The notes beneath the pieces are model-generated. The model had not been told where the DNA came from, did no database searches, and saw nothing but the letters and a program-made list of their open reading frames with translations. This document shows, piece after piece, positions 54,501 through 64,000 of a DNA stretch of 64,000 nt (the stretch's first letter is position 1; each line of letters opens with the position of its first letter). Source of the stretch: Arcuatula senhousia (lineage: Eukaryota > Mollusca > Bivalvia > Mytilida > Mytilidae). Where the stretch lies: positions 6,791,001-6,855,000 of the forward strand of contig OZ020305.1 of the NCBI GenBank assembly GCA_963971305.1, read 5' to 3'. The position numbers were made by a program, and so were the translations under genes.

Positions 54501-57500
54501 TACTGTTTAAACTTATTCAACTTTGGTTATTCTAGTCCATCAGTTTTCTTTTGTTGTTTGACTGAGTTGTGCTAAGGGTTTTGAAAAGGCATTAGAAAAT
54601 CTGTTTTTGTCTGGCCTGCGAAGCAGAGCGGGGCATAGGTGTTACTTTACCGGCGGCGGCGTTAACTTTTTGGAAAAGTTTTATGAGCACCTCCATATCT
54701 CAAGAACTATAAGTCCTAGGTTGATGAAAGTAGCAGTAGTAGCTTAGCACAGTTGCATCCCCATCTTTTGACCTTGGCCTTGATTTTCCAGTTGAGTGAC
54801 TTTGACAATTTTCACTACATATAATAGCAATGGAAAAGTTTTGCGAGCACCTCCATATCTCAAGAACTATAGGTCCTAGGTTGATGAAACTTGGTATGCA
54901 CATGCCCCAGTAGTAGCTTAGCACAGTTGCATCCCCATCTTTTGACCTTGACTTTGATTTTCCGGTTGAGTGACTTTGATAATTTTCAATACATATAATA
55001 GCAATGGAAAAGTTTTGCGAGCACCTCCATATCTCAAGAACTATAGGTCCTAGGTTGATGAAACTTGGTATGCATATGCCCCAGTAGTAGCTTAGCACGG
55101 TTGCATCCCCATCTTTTGACCTTGACCTTGATTTTCCGGTTGAGTGACGGACAATTTTCAATGCATATAATAGCAATGGAAAAGTTTTGCGAGCACCTCC
55201 ATATCTCAAGAACTATAGGTCCTAGGTTGATGAAACTTTGTATCCATATACCCCAGTAGTAGCTTAGCACCGTTGCATCCCCATCTTTTGACTTTGACCT
55301 TGATTTTTCGGTTGAGTGACTTTGGCAATTTTCAATACATATAATAGCAATGGAAAAGTTTTGCGAGCGCCTCCATATCTCAAGAACTTTAGGTCCTAGG
55401 TTGATGAAAGTAGCAGTAGTAGCTTAGCACAGTTGCATCCCCATCTTTTGACCTTGGCATTGATTTTCCAGTTGAGTGACTTTGACAATTTTCACTACAT
55501 ATAATAGCAATGGAAAAGTTTTGCAAGCACCTCCATATCTCAAGAACTATAGGTCCTAGGTTGATGAAACTTGGTATGCACATGCCCCAGTAGTAGCTTA
55601 GCACAGTTGCATCCCCATCTTTTGACCTTGACTTTGATTTTCCGGTTGAGTGACTTTGACAATTTTCAATACATATAATAGCAATGGAAAAGTTTTGCGA
55701 GCACCTCCATATCTCAAGAACTATAGGTCCTAGGTTGAGGAAACTTGGTATACATATGCCCCAGTAGTAGCTTAGCACAGTTGCATCCCCATCTTTTGAC
55801 TTTGGCCTTGATTTTCCGGTTGAGTGACTTTGACAATTTTAAATACATATAATAGCAATGGAAAAGTTTTGCGAGCACCTCCATATCTCAAGAATATAAG
55901 AATCTAACACCGGTGTTAGGGCAAGATAAAGAAATCTCCGACACCCCGAGGGTAAGATTTCAAGTCTGCAACGAGGCTCTGCCGAGTTGCAGATGTAAAG
56001 AAATCTTACCCAAGGGTGTCGGAGATTTCCTTATCTTGTCCTAATCATCGGTGTTTGATTATTTTTCTCACTAAACCCGGAAATTGTACAACGTGGATTT
56101 GTTTACAAAACATAGCCTATGACATAAACAATAGAGTTACGTCCCTTGGAAACTGCACGAGGCTATCTCACATGGGGTGGTGTGAGACAGAAAAATCTCA
56201 CACCGCTAAAAATAGGAACTGTCCTGTCCAAAAAGTGAGAACTATTGGTCTTAGGTTGATGAAACTTGGTATGCATATGCCCCAGTAGTAGCTTAGCACA
56301 GTTGCATCCTCATCTTTTGACCTTGACCTTGATTTTCCGGTTGAGTGACTCTGACAATTTTCAATGCATATAATAGCAATGGAAAAGTTTTGCGAGCACC
56401 TCCATATCTCAAGAACTATAGGTCCTAGGTTGATGAAACTTGGTATCCATATACCCCAGTAGTAGCTCAGCACCGTTGCATCCCCATTTTTAAACTTTGA
56501 CCTTGATTTTTCGGTTGAGTGACTTTGACAATTTTCAATACATATAATAGCAATGGAAAAGTTTTGAGAGCGCCTCCATATCTCAAGAACTTTAGGTCCT
56601 AGGTTGATGAAACTTGGTATGCATATGCCACAGTAGTAGCTTAGCACAGTTACATCCTCATCTTTTGACCTTGACTTTGATTTTCTGGTTGAGTGACTTT
56701 GATTATTTTTATTGCATATATTTGCAATGTTTAAGTTCTATAAACATCTTTTGATCTCAGGAACTGAAAATCCATGAAATTCAAAATATAGTGGAAGTAA
56801 GAAAGAATAATTGTTTCTCATGGTGCCGGCAGGCGAGACATACTTTAGTGTTAACTCTTGTTTATAAATATGTTTTATTTTCTTTCATTTTTTCAGTTTA
56901 CAGCTTTTTGTTTGGATGTTGTGATGATTAAGTGTCCTTATGTTTATTTTCAATTCTTATTTCAATCTTAGAATGTTGTTTGTATTAACCGTATTATCTC
57001 CTGTTTTTAAAATGAGCATTCAATTCTTATTTTTGTTTGGGAATACACATTTTATATACATGTACAACATTCTGGGTTTAGGAGACCCAGAAAACTTTTT
57101 TTTTGCTACATGCAATTAATTTTCATTTAATACATACATATTCTCAAAAATATTTACACTTTCATTCAAATGCATGCATGTTTTGGATAATTTATCTTGA
57201 TATCAAACCTGCTGTTGTCTTTTGTTTGACAAAAAAGATGTTTTATGCAATGAAAAAGCTGTATTTGTCACATTCAATGTGAACAGTCTATTTGTCCATT
57301 CCTAATTTTGTAACCCTTTAATTCTCTCTTATTATTTTGATAATACAATAGTTATGCATGACTATTAAGTTATAAAGTAAACAAATATTTAATTGAAAGT
57401 TTGACATTTCAGGAGAAATTAGAACGCAAGATGGATGAAAACCATTATGTTACTGATGCAAGGCTACAGAAACTGGAGGAAGCAGTCATAGAAGAAAGGG

Positions 57501-59621
57501 CAAGAATAAATGAACTCCAACATGTAAGCCATACTGTAGTGGAAAAAATATATATCCAAGAAGCAGTGCAGATCTTTTAAAGACATAATTTTTAGCTCAC
57601 CTGGCCAAAGGCCATGTGAGCTATTGCCATCACTTGGCGTCCGTCGTCGTCGTCGTCAGTCGTCGTCCGTCGTCGTCGTTAACTTTTCTTCAAACTTCTT
57701 CTCCTCTGAAACGGCTGAACAGATTCGAACCAAATTTGGTCTGATGGTTCCTTAGGGTATCCTTCACAGAACTGATGTGGGGATTTTTGATTCGTCGAAA
57801 AACATGGCCGCCGTTGCTAAAAATAGACCAGGGGGGTCAGACTACTGTTTTTGGCTTGTAAATCAAAAAGTATAAGAGATAGACGAAATCTGATGCCACC
57901 CTACTGCTTCAGCATTAAAAGCTCTACAAAAGTCTCCATTTGGTCCAAGTTGTCAGATGACCCCTTATAGGGGTTACAGCCCCTTAAAGGTGAAAAATAG
58001 CATTTTTTCATGTTTTTGCCCTATAGTATGAAAACTATTGCAGATAGAGAAAAGCTGTTGCTTGCTTAAATGTTCAGCTCATTTAGCTCTACAAAAGTCT
58101 CCATAGGGTCGAAGTTGTCAGATGACCCCTTAAAGGGGTTACGGCCCCTAAAATGATGTTTTTTCATGGTTTTGGCCTATAGAAAGAAAACTATTGCAGA
58201 TAGAGAAAAGCTGTTGCTTGCTTAAATGTTCAGCTCATTTAGCTCTACAAAAGTCTCCATAGGGTCGAAGTTGTCAGATGACCCCTTATAGGGGTTACGG
58301 CCCCTGAAATAATGTTTTTTCATGTTTTTGGCCTATTGAATGAAAACTATTGCAGATAGAGAAAAGCTGTTGCTTGCTTAAATGTTCAGTTCATTTAGCT
58401 CTACAAAAGTCTCCATAGGGTCGAAGTTGTCAGATGACCCCTTATAGGGGTTACGGCCCCTAAAATAAGCTTTTTCATGTTTTTGGCCTTTAGAATGAAA
58501 ACTATAGCAGATAGAGAAAAGCTGTTGCTTGCTTAAATGTTCAGCGCATAAAGCTCTACAAAAGTCTCCATAGGGTTGAAGTTGTCAGGTGACCCCTTAT
58601 AGGGGTTACGGCCCCTAAAATAACAGTTTTTTGTGTTTTTGGCATATACCGGTAGAATGAAAACTATAATAGATAAAGAAAAAACTGTTGCTTGCTTAAA
58701 TGTTCAGCTCATTTAGCTCTACAAAATATAGGGTCGGCATCAAGACCAGGTGAGCGATTTAGGCTCCTGGGAGCCTCTTGTTTTTAATTTATTTTATTCT
58801 TAACTAAAAGAAGTAAAGAAGTGCAAATAGGTCAAAACAAATCATTTGACACCAGAGACAATGACAAAACAACAAAGTACACATAATAGAACCAAACTTT
58901 ATTGGTAATAAGCGGCTTCTCCCTTCGATCTCATCTTCATCTGCCTGATATTTTTTAGTATCATGGACAGTCTGTGATACAAGAAAATATCAGGCGGGAA
59001 CACTTGATAACTGTGACGTCATACGATGAAATGTGACGTAATTTGTGACGTCATGTGATGTTATTGAACTGAAAACTTGTTTAATGTGTTTTTTTTTTAT
59101 TACTGATAAAAAGAATATTATATATGTATTCAGCAACGGGGACACTTTTACACAAGATAAGTCATGTACTCTGCACGGGAAAGCAGTTTTAAAATAGGTT
59201 TGAGTTCCAAAATGGACAATATCAAGATGTAGAATAAATAAATGTACTTGGCACAACATTTAAGAAATAGTTATTGAATGTCTGATGTGGACCTGGGGGT
59301 GTTGTAAACAATCAGCAGCATGAAACATGGGCTTAATATAGCACATGAAACTAAAAACTCCTGTATTTGGTAAAGTACCCTCTATTCATCCTTTTATCTT
59401 TTTAGGAAATTGAAAACAAATTAATGGCAAAACTAGACTATAGCATACGAAACCAGCAAGAAGAATTCTCCAAATTAAAACGTGAGGTGCGTGAAGGATT
59501 CTCAACGGTACATGAAAGTATCAGTAATATGAAGACTGTTATGGAGGGCAAGAGAAAAATCCTGGAAGATCAACTCAGGAAAGAGATCAGTCAAATTAGG
59601 AAAATGGTTGTGTTAGTGTAG
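51132..59621 (+). CDS. FAM81: FAM81-type coiled-coil protein, gene 2 (5 coding exons, 395 aa)
   Basis: Exons 51132-51500, 52126-52374, 53178-53420, 57413-57523 and 59406-59621 join in phase 0 with GT-AG introns. Exons 2-5 have the same lengths as those of gene 1 (249, 243, 111 and 216 nt). The protein is largely coiled coil and shows FAM81 landmarks: MDRAFKIKEDVIDSLN, HIRTITAIVNKLNNDIT, SLEDQLRQRDNAAVGTNSAV, LRGRIVRCDTSISKLSS and VREGFSTVHESISNMK. The 50-residue N-terminus is polar and Tyr/Arg/Pro-containing and is probably disordered. A 3' splice site lies 26 nt upstream of the ATG, so a non-coding first exon exists. The first AATAAA I noticed in the downstream sequence is at 61934. Confidence 0.94.
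51501..51655 (+). repeat. Tandem duplication starting at the exon 1 donor of FAM81 gene 2
   Basis: Two units of about 75 bp: AAGTTTTTGGAAAAACATTA with TAGAGTTTGTAGAAAAAAAT, and AAGTTTATATAAAAACATTA with TAGAGTTTGCACGAAAAATT. The first includes the splice donor. Confidence 0.7.
51785..51935 (+). repeat. Family D fragment (D4)
   Basis: CTGGGTTATAAAATGGTAAA, a G-rich stretch, AGCAACTACTTATCAAGGCC, TTGATATTTGGTATACA and AAATCCAGCTG: a short diverged family D copy in FAM81 gene 2 intron 1. Confidence 0.55.
52126..52374 (+). CDS. FAM81: FAM81 gene 2, exon 2
   Basis: 83 codons, SLEDQLRQRD to NLESK, with LRGRIVRCDTSISKLSS. Acceptor TTTTCCAG, donor GTATTT. Its last 50 nt are echoed in the intron after it. 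Confidence 0.94.
52325..52745 (+). repeat. Degenerate copies of the exon 2 end in FAM81 gene 2 intron 2
   Basis: AGGACAATCAGAATC in exon 2 (52326) recurs as AGGACATTCAGAATC (52411), with GTAGACAGAATACATAACCT matching CTAGACAGGATACATAATTT in the exon. Weaker copies begin near 52512 and 52730. The rest of the intron is featureless. Confidence 0.6.
53178..53420 (+). CDS. FAM81: FAM81 gene 2, exon 3
   Basis: 81 codons beginning IVQVNNSLERANSEQKMKIT. Acceptor CTTCAG, donor GTAAGA. Confidence 0.93.
53421..54608. other. FAM81 gene 2 intron 3, first part
   Basis: Contains family G copy G2 (53555-53790); otherwise AT-rich with no recognised feature. Confidence 0.5.
53555..53790 (+). repeat. Family G repeat (G2)
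   Basis: AACATGTTGCACAGCAACAT, AGGAGTCACTTTGACAATAT, CGTCGTCGTCCTGTGGCATC, CTCTTGATATTTGGTATGAA and CGTCTTCCATGGAATAC. Shares these with copies at 4885 and 60361. Confidence 0.6.
54609..56861 (+). mobile_element. Family A repeat, copy A4 (longest copy, with an insertion)
   Basis: Starts GTCTGGCCTGCGAAGCAGAG with GGCGGCGGCG; ends GGCAGGCGAGACATACTTTA then GTTAACTCTTG. Holds roughly eleven 174-bp units. A unit beginning with GATGAAAGTAGCAGTAGTAG occurs at 54722 and again at 55402, so a block of several units has itself been duplicated. A foldback element interrupts it at about 55895-56225. Confidence 0.88.
55904..56055. repeat. Long foldback hairpin inserted in family A copy A4
   Basis: AACACCGGTGTTAGGGCAAG, AAATCTCCGACACCC and GGGTAAGATTT are mirrored by AAATCTTACCC, GGGTGTCGGAGATTT and CTTATCTTGTCCTAATCATC then GGTGTT. 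An inner TCTGCAAC/GTTGCAGA pair closes the stem. A second small hairpin, TGGTGTGAGA/TCTCACACCG, lies at about 56179-56207. Confidence 0.8.
57413..57523 (+). CDS. FAM81: FAM81 gene 2, exon 4
   Basis: 37 codons, EKLERKMDENHYVTDARLQK to NELQH, aligned with exon 4 of gene 1. Acceptor TTTCAG, donor GTAAGC. The upstream intron is about 4 kb because of repeat insertions. Confidence 0.93.
57594..58781 (+). mobile_element. Family B repeat, copy B3
   Basis: Starts AGCTCACCTGGCC / GGCCATGTGAGCT and (CGTCGT)n; ends GGTGAGCGATTTAGGCTCCT then GGGAGCCTCTTG. About five tandem units of about 160 bp with CAGATGACCCCTTATAGGGG. Very similar to B2. Confidence 0.88.
58943..59053. other. Compact hairpin followed by three CRE-like sites
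   Basis: GCCTGATATTTT and AGTATC pair with GATAC and AAAATATCAGGC across a 13-nt loop (58943-58995). Then come TGACGTCA (59014), TGACGTAA (59034) and TGACGTCA (59046). May be a small mobile element; function unknown. Confidence 0.45.
59406..59621 (+). CDS. FAM81: FAM81 gene 2, exon 5 with stop
   Basis: 72 codons including TAG, with VREGFSTVHESISNMKTVME. Acceptor CTTTTTAG. Confidence 0.93.
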   Translation, partial: EIENKLMAKLDYSIRNQQEEFSKLKREVREGFSTVHESISNMKTVMEGKRKILEDQLRKEISQIRKMVVLV

Positions 59622-60360
59622 ACGGCAGGATTTAGATATTGCTATGAGTCTCATTTCTACTGTGTATTTTCATAAACCCAAACGTTCATTATGTTAACTG
59701 TGATTTGCAGAAGCCACATAAAGTGGTCTACTATCTATGAGGGGGTGGACAGGGGGACGGGGGTACGGGGTTTAAGGAGGCGGGGAGAGGGTGTAGAAGG
59801 GGTGGGAGGCGGAGTAAGAGGGGGTGGGGAACGGGGGTACAGGGGTTAAGGTGGAGGGGAGCGGGGGATGAAGGGGCGGGGAGCGGAGGTGGAAGGGGCA
59901 GGGAGCGGGGGTGGAGGGGGTGGGGAGCCGGTGAAGAGAACCCCCCTGTCCACCTCCCCATCTATGGTTTTACACTGATTGTGGTCATATAAATTTCTTC
60001 CACAATTAACTACATGCAGTTCGCTCTTTTTGCTTGTTGATTTATCTTATACATGAACATAAAAGTACTGTAAAGTAATCAGTGTTTTAGTTGTAGACCT
60101 ATCAACATGCATTGTCACAACATTAAGTTCCCTGGTCAGTTCAACAATGTTTTTATGGTCTAGACCATAACTATTTGCCGTTTGTCAAAAAATAACATAC
60201 TTCTTCAATGGAAGATTCCAATTGATTTCTGTACATTATTATTTATAAGTCATCAAACAGCATATATGTTGTGAAATCAAAACCCTCTGGTAGATTTTAT
60301 ACTCATTTAAGTCATATTTTCTTTACTTGTATATTTGAACATGAATACAATTGGAATTTT
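59622..60360. other. Downstream of FAM81 gene 2 (probable 3' UTR)
   Basis: Contains the G-rich minisatellite at 59733-59966 and otherwise AT-rich DNA without an AATAAA close to the stop. Confidence 0.45.
59733..59966 (+). repeat. G-rich minisatellite flanked by inverted ends
   Basis: About 190 bp of purine-rich plus-strand repeats with many GGGG runs (GGTGGAGGGGAGCGGGGG-like units). The left edge GAGGGGGTGGACAGGGGG is complemented by CCCCCCTGTCCACCTCCCC at the right edge. Starts 112 bp after the FAM81 gene 2 stop. Confidence 0.8.
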
Positions 60361-60520
60361 ATGTCCGCTGCAACGTGTTGCAAAGCGTCATATACATGTA
60401 GGAGTCACTTTGACACTATCTGTCGTCTTGCTTCGTCCTGTGTCTTCCTGCGTCCTGTGGCATCACAAAAAATTTCTTTCTGTTGCAGTTTTCCAGGCAC
60501 ATCCTCTTGATATTTTATAG
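60361..60520 (+). repeat. Family G repeat (G3)
   Basis: GCTGCAACGTGTTGCAAAGC, AGGAGTCACTTTGACACTAT, CCTGTGGCATCACAAAA and ATCCTCTTGATATTTT: a shorter copy of the 53555 repeat. Confidence 0.6.
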
Positions 60521-60901
60521 AAAACAGCAACATTTTTTTCATCAATGCAAATTTGTGTCATTTTCATTGACATGTTCTTTAAGTTTTGCTAATGTTGACT
60601 TAATGTCCTGTCATATCTAAACAATGTCACAGGACAGAAATATTTTTATTTAAAACTCTTTTCATTCTGGACAAAATTGACAAGCTGTCTTGTTTCAATG
60701 AATCATTGAATTATTGTTCTGTATAAGTTCTATTTTTTAACACATTTTACATTGATTTAAAAATATTTCAGTCATGTTTTTCATAGCATCTTCTGTTTAA
60801 CAGATTATATAACAAAGACAAGTGTATATGATTTGTTGTAACTTTATATTTGGAAGTAGAAACGATACTGTTGATATAAGTCTAGGAGTAAACAGTTTTT
60901 T

Positions 60902-61813
60902 GTCTCGCCTGCGACGAATGTCGCAAAAGGCGAGACTTAGGTATGGTGATTCCGGCGGCGGCGGCGGCGGCGTCCACAATTGGTTAAAGTTTTTGCTTAA
61001 GTCTGTTTTGTGTGAACTAGTTATGTTACACCATTGATATTTGTTATGCAGTAGGATCAACATCAGTACAGATCAGTTGTAAAAGGATTTCACCTGTATG
61101 CTCCTGTAGTCACGGTCTACTGACTTTTAAATTTTACACTGATTTGGCCGAGGTTAACCTTTTTTCTTACGTCTGTTTAACATGAAACAGTTATGGTTTC
61201 ACCATTGATATTGGGTATGCACTTGCATTAGCATAAGAACAGATCAATTTCAAAAGCATTTTATCTGTATGCTCCTGCAGTCATGGTCTACTGACTGAAA
61301 TTTTACACTGATTGGGCCGAGGTTAATCTTATGTCTGTTTAACATGAAGCAGTTATGGTTCACCATTGATATTGGGTATGCACTTGCATTAGCATTAGGT
61401 CAGATCAATTTCAAAAGCATTTCATCTGTATGCTCCTGCAGTCACAGTCTACTGACTTTGAAATTTTAAACTGATTTGGCCGAGGTTAACCTTTTTTCTT
61501 ACGTCTGTTTAACATGAAGCAGTTATGGTACATCATTGATATTGGGTATGCACTTGCATTAGCATCAGTACAGATCGATTTCAAAAGTATTTTATCTGTA
61601 TGCTCCTGCAGTCACGGTCTACTGACTTTGAGATTTTGCACTTTTTAACTTTTTACTTATGTCATGAGTGTTTTATATAAAGCAGTTATGGTTCACCATT
61701 TATATTTGGTATGCAGCTGCTTAAGCATCAGTTAAGATCAGTTTAAGGATAATTTTTACTTCATTTTATACTGTGTTCAGTTGTGACAGGCGAGACATGT
61801 CTCTGTGTTAACA
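60902..61813 (+). mobile_element. Family A relative, copy A6
   Basis: The left hairpin GTCTCGCCTGCGAC / GTCGCAAAAGGCGAGAC is followed by (GGC)n; the right end is CAGGCGAGACATGTCTCTGT then GTTAAC. Internal units of about 175 bp (CACCATTGATATTGGGTATG, ATGCTCCTGCAGTCA) differ from the main family A units. AACAGTTT occurs on both flanks, a possible 8-bp duplication. Confidence 0.75.
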
Positions 61814-64000
61814 GTTTATTATTTAAATTTATAAATATTGAAGTCTTCCATATTGCCTGATGATGCCATCTCTAGATTTTACTTTGATTTCAACCTATGT
61901 TTAGATATGTTAATGTTGTCATTAAACTTTGTAAATAAAAATTGAAGGTCTAAATAACCTTATGAATTGTCTCCTTGGACTTTTATATGATTAATGTAAC
62001 ACTATTCAAAACTGAAATATAATTTTGGTGCATTCTTAACTACTGTAAGTTGTAATGAATTTTTTGTTGTTGATTTGCTTTGTGTATTGAATGCATAAAC
62101 CATTTTGAAATTTGTGTGTATTTGAACAAATGTATTTGTATTAAACATTTCCATTTTATTTTATTTTTTATGTTTAAATATCCTTCAGTTAAAAAAATGT
62201 GTTTTTATTTTTTTTAACTTTTTTTTTATTATTTATGTTAACATAGTTATTAATTTGTCATATCACAACACATTACCATTTGTATTACAACTAAGTTTAA
62301 CATTTAGATCATGTATAATTTAAAGCTAAGTTTTTTAAATTTTTTTACCAAACCTTTGTCAACAGTAATGATGAGTTTTCTCTGACTTAATGTTCTCACT
62401 AAGTTTGTTCTTCGTTGGTTTCTGTCCCTTGTTAGAATATCTACCTATCTAGGATCTTCTTAGGACTTCCCTACCTGTATGTGATTAGGTTTGTCAGTTA
62501 CCTGCCCAAGGTGGGTGGTTTCCTTCTGGGTACTCCTCCATCATTAAAACTGACCACCCTACATGGCCCAGGTGCGTCGATAAAGGGTGTTAAACACATA
62601 CACTAGTCCATATTTTACCTTGAAGCTGATAGGGTGATAACAAGTTTTTCAGTTTTCTGTTTTACATGTTAATGTAAGGATAAGAATGATATTGGTCAGT
62701 ATAAAGATACAGAGAAGAAAATTCCAAATTAGTTATCATACATGCATATCTCTTATGTACTCCTAAAGGCGTTTGTCTCTATTATTTACAAAAAATTGTT
62801 TCTAGAATTACAAAAAATGTTAATCCAAACATGCTGTCAATGTTGTCATTTGTAAACTAAATCTTGAAAGTTAAAACCATGAAAATTAAGTCATGTTGAA
62901 TTTATCTTAACATTCCATTATTTTGTTACAATAACCGTCCATATTTGTTGTGTATTTACATGTGTATTGTATAATTCTATTTTTAACGGATGTGCCAAAA
63001 TATTGTATTTGTACATGTATATTTATCTTTATGCACATCACTACTTGTATAACAATAGCAGGTTATTTTCATTGCATGGGTACAAATTTTGGTGTCTTAG
63101 ATACAAGTCGTTTTTTTAGCTGTTTTCTTCTTCAATTTTTCAATTGATTTCTATACAAAAATACTGACTTTTCACAGTGAAACATTTTCTTTTAAAAAAT
63201 CACAAATTTGACACTCATTTAAATAACTTGCACGTTAATGAACACCACCATAACCTGACTGGTGTTTCAAACATATTAGTTATCTCCCTTTCTCACTGTT
63301 ATGAAGTTTTGTTTTCCAAAACCCCCGGCCTAAACCGTTCATCATCTGCATCATAATTCTTTTGGTTTGTTTTAATATGAGGAAGAAATTAACAACCTAC
63401 CAAGATATACAGGCAAAACCATGACAATGTAGTTTAATGCAAAAATTAAGAATTGAAAAAAAGAAAATAAGTCAGAAAGCTCTAAAATGTATTTGTTGAA
63501 AATCTTTTAAAAAAAATTGTCTCTGTAAATTAAAGTAGATGTCATTTTTTTGCAAGATCTGAGATTACCAAAAATTGAAAGTAGAGTAAATCAATTTTAT
63601 TTTTGTACACAGAATATTCATAATTTTTCTTATTCATTATTTCATAATTGAATGATTTAGAATCAGTTGGTCATATTTAAGTATAAACAACAGTGCTACG
63701 TTTTGTGTGTTATCATTCCAAGTTTGTAATTAGAATACTAGTAGTTTATTTTATATTTTTTTCAGATTTTCTTGGTATATTTGTCTGTGATATTTTTGTT
63801 TTATCAATTATTTCAAGTCATTTTTTCAGCATTGTTGATGTAGTCATGCTCTGATATACCCAGTAGCATATTTGAAATTAAGGGTTTTTTCTGTTCATAT
63901 AGTTATAATTTCTGAAAGTTTGATCTTCAAAGCCAATTTGCTATAATGCCATATAAAATACTCGTAAGAAAATTTGTCACAAAGTCTTCCGTAAAATTTT
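61814..64000. other. 3' flank, mostly nothing recognised
   Basis: AT-rich. A possible polyadenylation signal AATAAA for FAM81 gene 2 lies at 61934-61939 (inference). One SINE-like fragment at 62490-62600. No gene. Confidence 0.4.
62490..62600 (+). mobile_element. SINE-like conserved-domain fragment
   Basis: GTCAGTTACCTGCCCAAGGT, GGGTGGTTTCCTTCTGGGTA, CTCCTCCATCATTAAAACTG and GGGTGTTAAAC resemble the conserved central domain seen in many mollusc SINEs. No tRNA-like head is visible. Confidence 0.45.

Larger units (their letters stand above)
57524..59405. other. FAM81 gene 2 intron 4
   Basis: Mostly family B copy B3 (57594-58781), followed by a hairpin and CRE-like cluster (58943-59053). Confidence 0.6.

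Noticed and set aside
54700..56647. Long repetitive open frames in family A copies (recurring LSYYWGICIPSFINLG)
   Set aside because: The unit is 174 bp, a multiple of three without stops in this frame, so the frame stays open by arithmetic. Copies occur in both orientations and no start, splice or conservation signal supports coding.
59731..59961. Proline-rich minus-strand ORF over the G-rich minisatellite
   Set aside because: Low-complexity translation of a G-rich repeat; no start context or conservation.
60890..61825. 8-bp AACAGTTT target duplication around copy A6, suggesting a hAT element
   Set aside because: Other copies of the family show no such duplication and the neighbouring GTTAAC belongs to the element end, so chance is more likely.
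1..64000. tRNA, rRNA or snRNA genes
   Set aside because: I looked for B-box-like GGTTCGAATCC and conserved rRNA words on both strands and saw none convincing; a covariance-model scan would be decisive.

Overview
The window is nuclear DNA of a mollusc, most likely a bivalve. It is AT-rich and contains intron-rich animal genes with GT-AG introns. It has a strong excess of the TGTACA/ACATGT word and a dense population of short repeats with hairpin ends of the kind common in bivalve genomes. The species cannot be fixed from sequence alone.

Three host genes are supported. (1) The first 11 coding exons (359 codons) of an IQGAP scaffold gene lie on the minus strand, from the start codon at 22335 down to 1907. 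They encode the N-terminal calponin-homology region and the start of the next region; the rest lies left of the window. (2) and (3) Two paralogous FAM81-type coiled-coil genes are arranged head to head: one on the minus strand (46273 to 39559, 5 coding exons, 420 aa) and one on the plus strand (51132 to 59621, 5 coding exons, 395 aa). Coding exons 2 to 5 have exactly the same lengths in both (249, 243, 111 and 216 nt), all introns are phase 0, and both genes have a 3' splice site 20-30 nt upstream of the ATG.

Between IQGAP and the FAM81 pair is a complete 10.4-kb Ty3/Gypsy LTR retrotransposon on the minus strand (28765-39160). It has 1,631-bp LTRs with no difference seen by eye, a 4-bp ATAT target duplication, PBS, PPT, gag, pol (broken by a frameshift inside integrase) and a third ORF downstream of pol. 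That ORF encodes two C2H2 zinc fingers plus a long charged tail and sits directly behind a 3' splice site. The element landed inside an older repeat.

Most of the rest is non-autonomous mobile DNA. At least seven repeat families (A to G here) recur, and the fuller ones share one plan: a hairpin end, a CG-rich microsatellite, internal tandem units of about 140-500 bp, and in four families a far end of the form CTTGTT. Others are foldback/MITE-like elements, a LINE 3' fragment and a SINE-like fragment. Several sit in gene introns and two lie within about 30 bp of splice sites. Introns of the FAM81 genes also carry tandem copies of neighbouring exon-end/splice-donor sequence.

Layout: 1-22335 IQGAP with repeat-laden introns; 22336-28176 intergenic with repeats; 28177-39509 family A repeat split by the LTR element; 39559-46294 FAM81 gene 1; 46295-51105 intergenic between the divergent genes; 51106-59621 FAM81 gene 2; 59622-64000 downstream sequence with a G-rich minisatellite, a family A relative and a SINE-like fragment.
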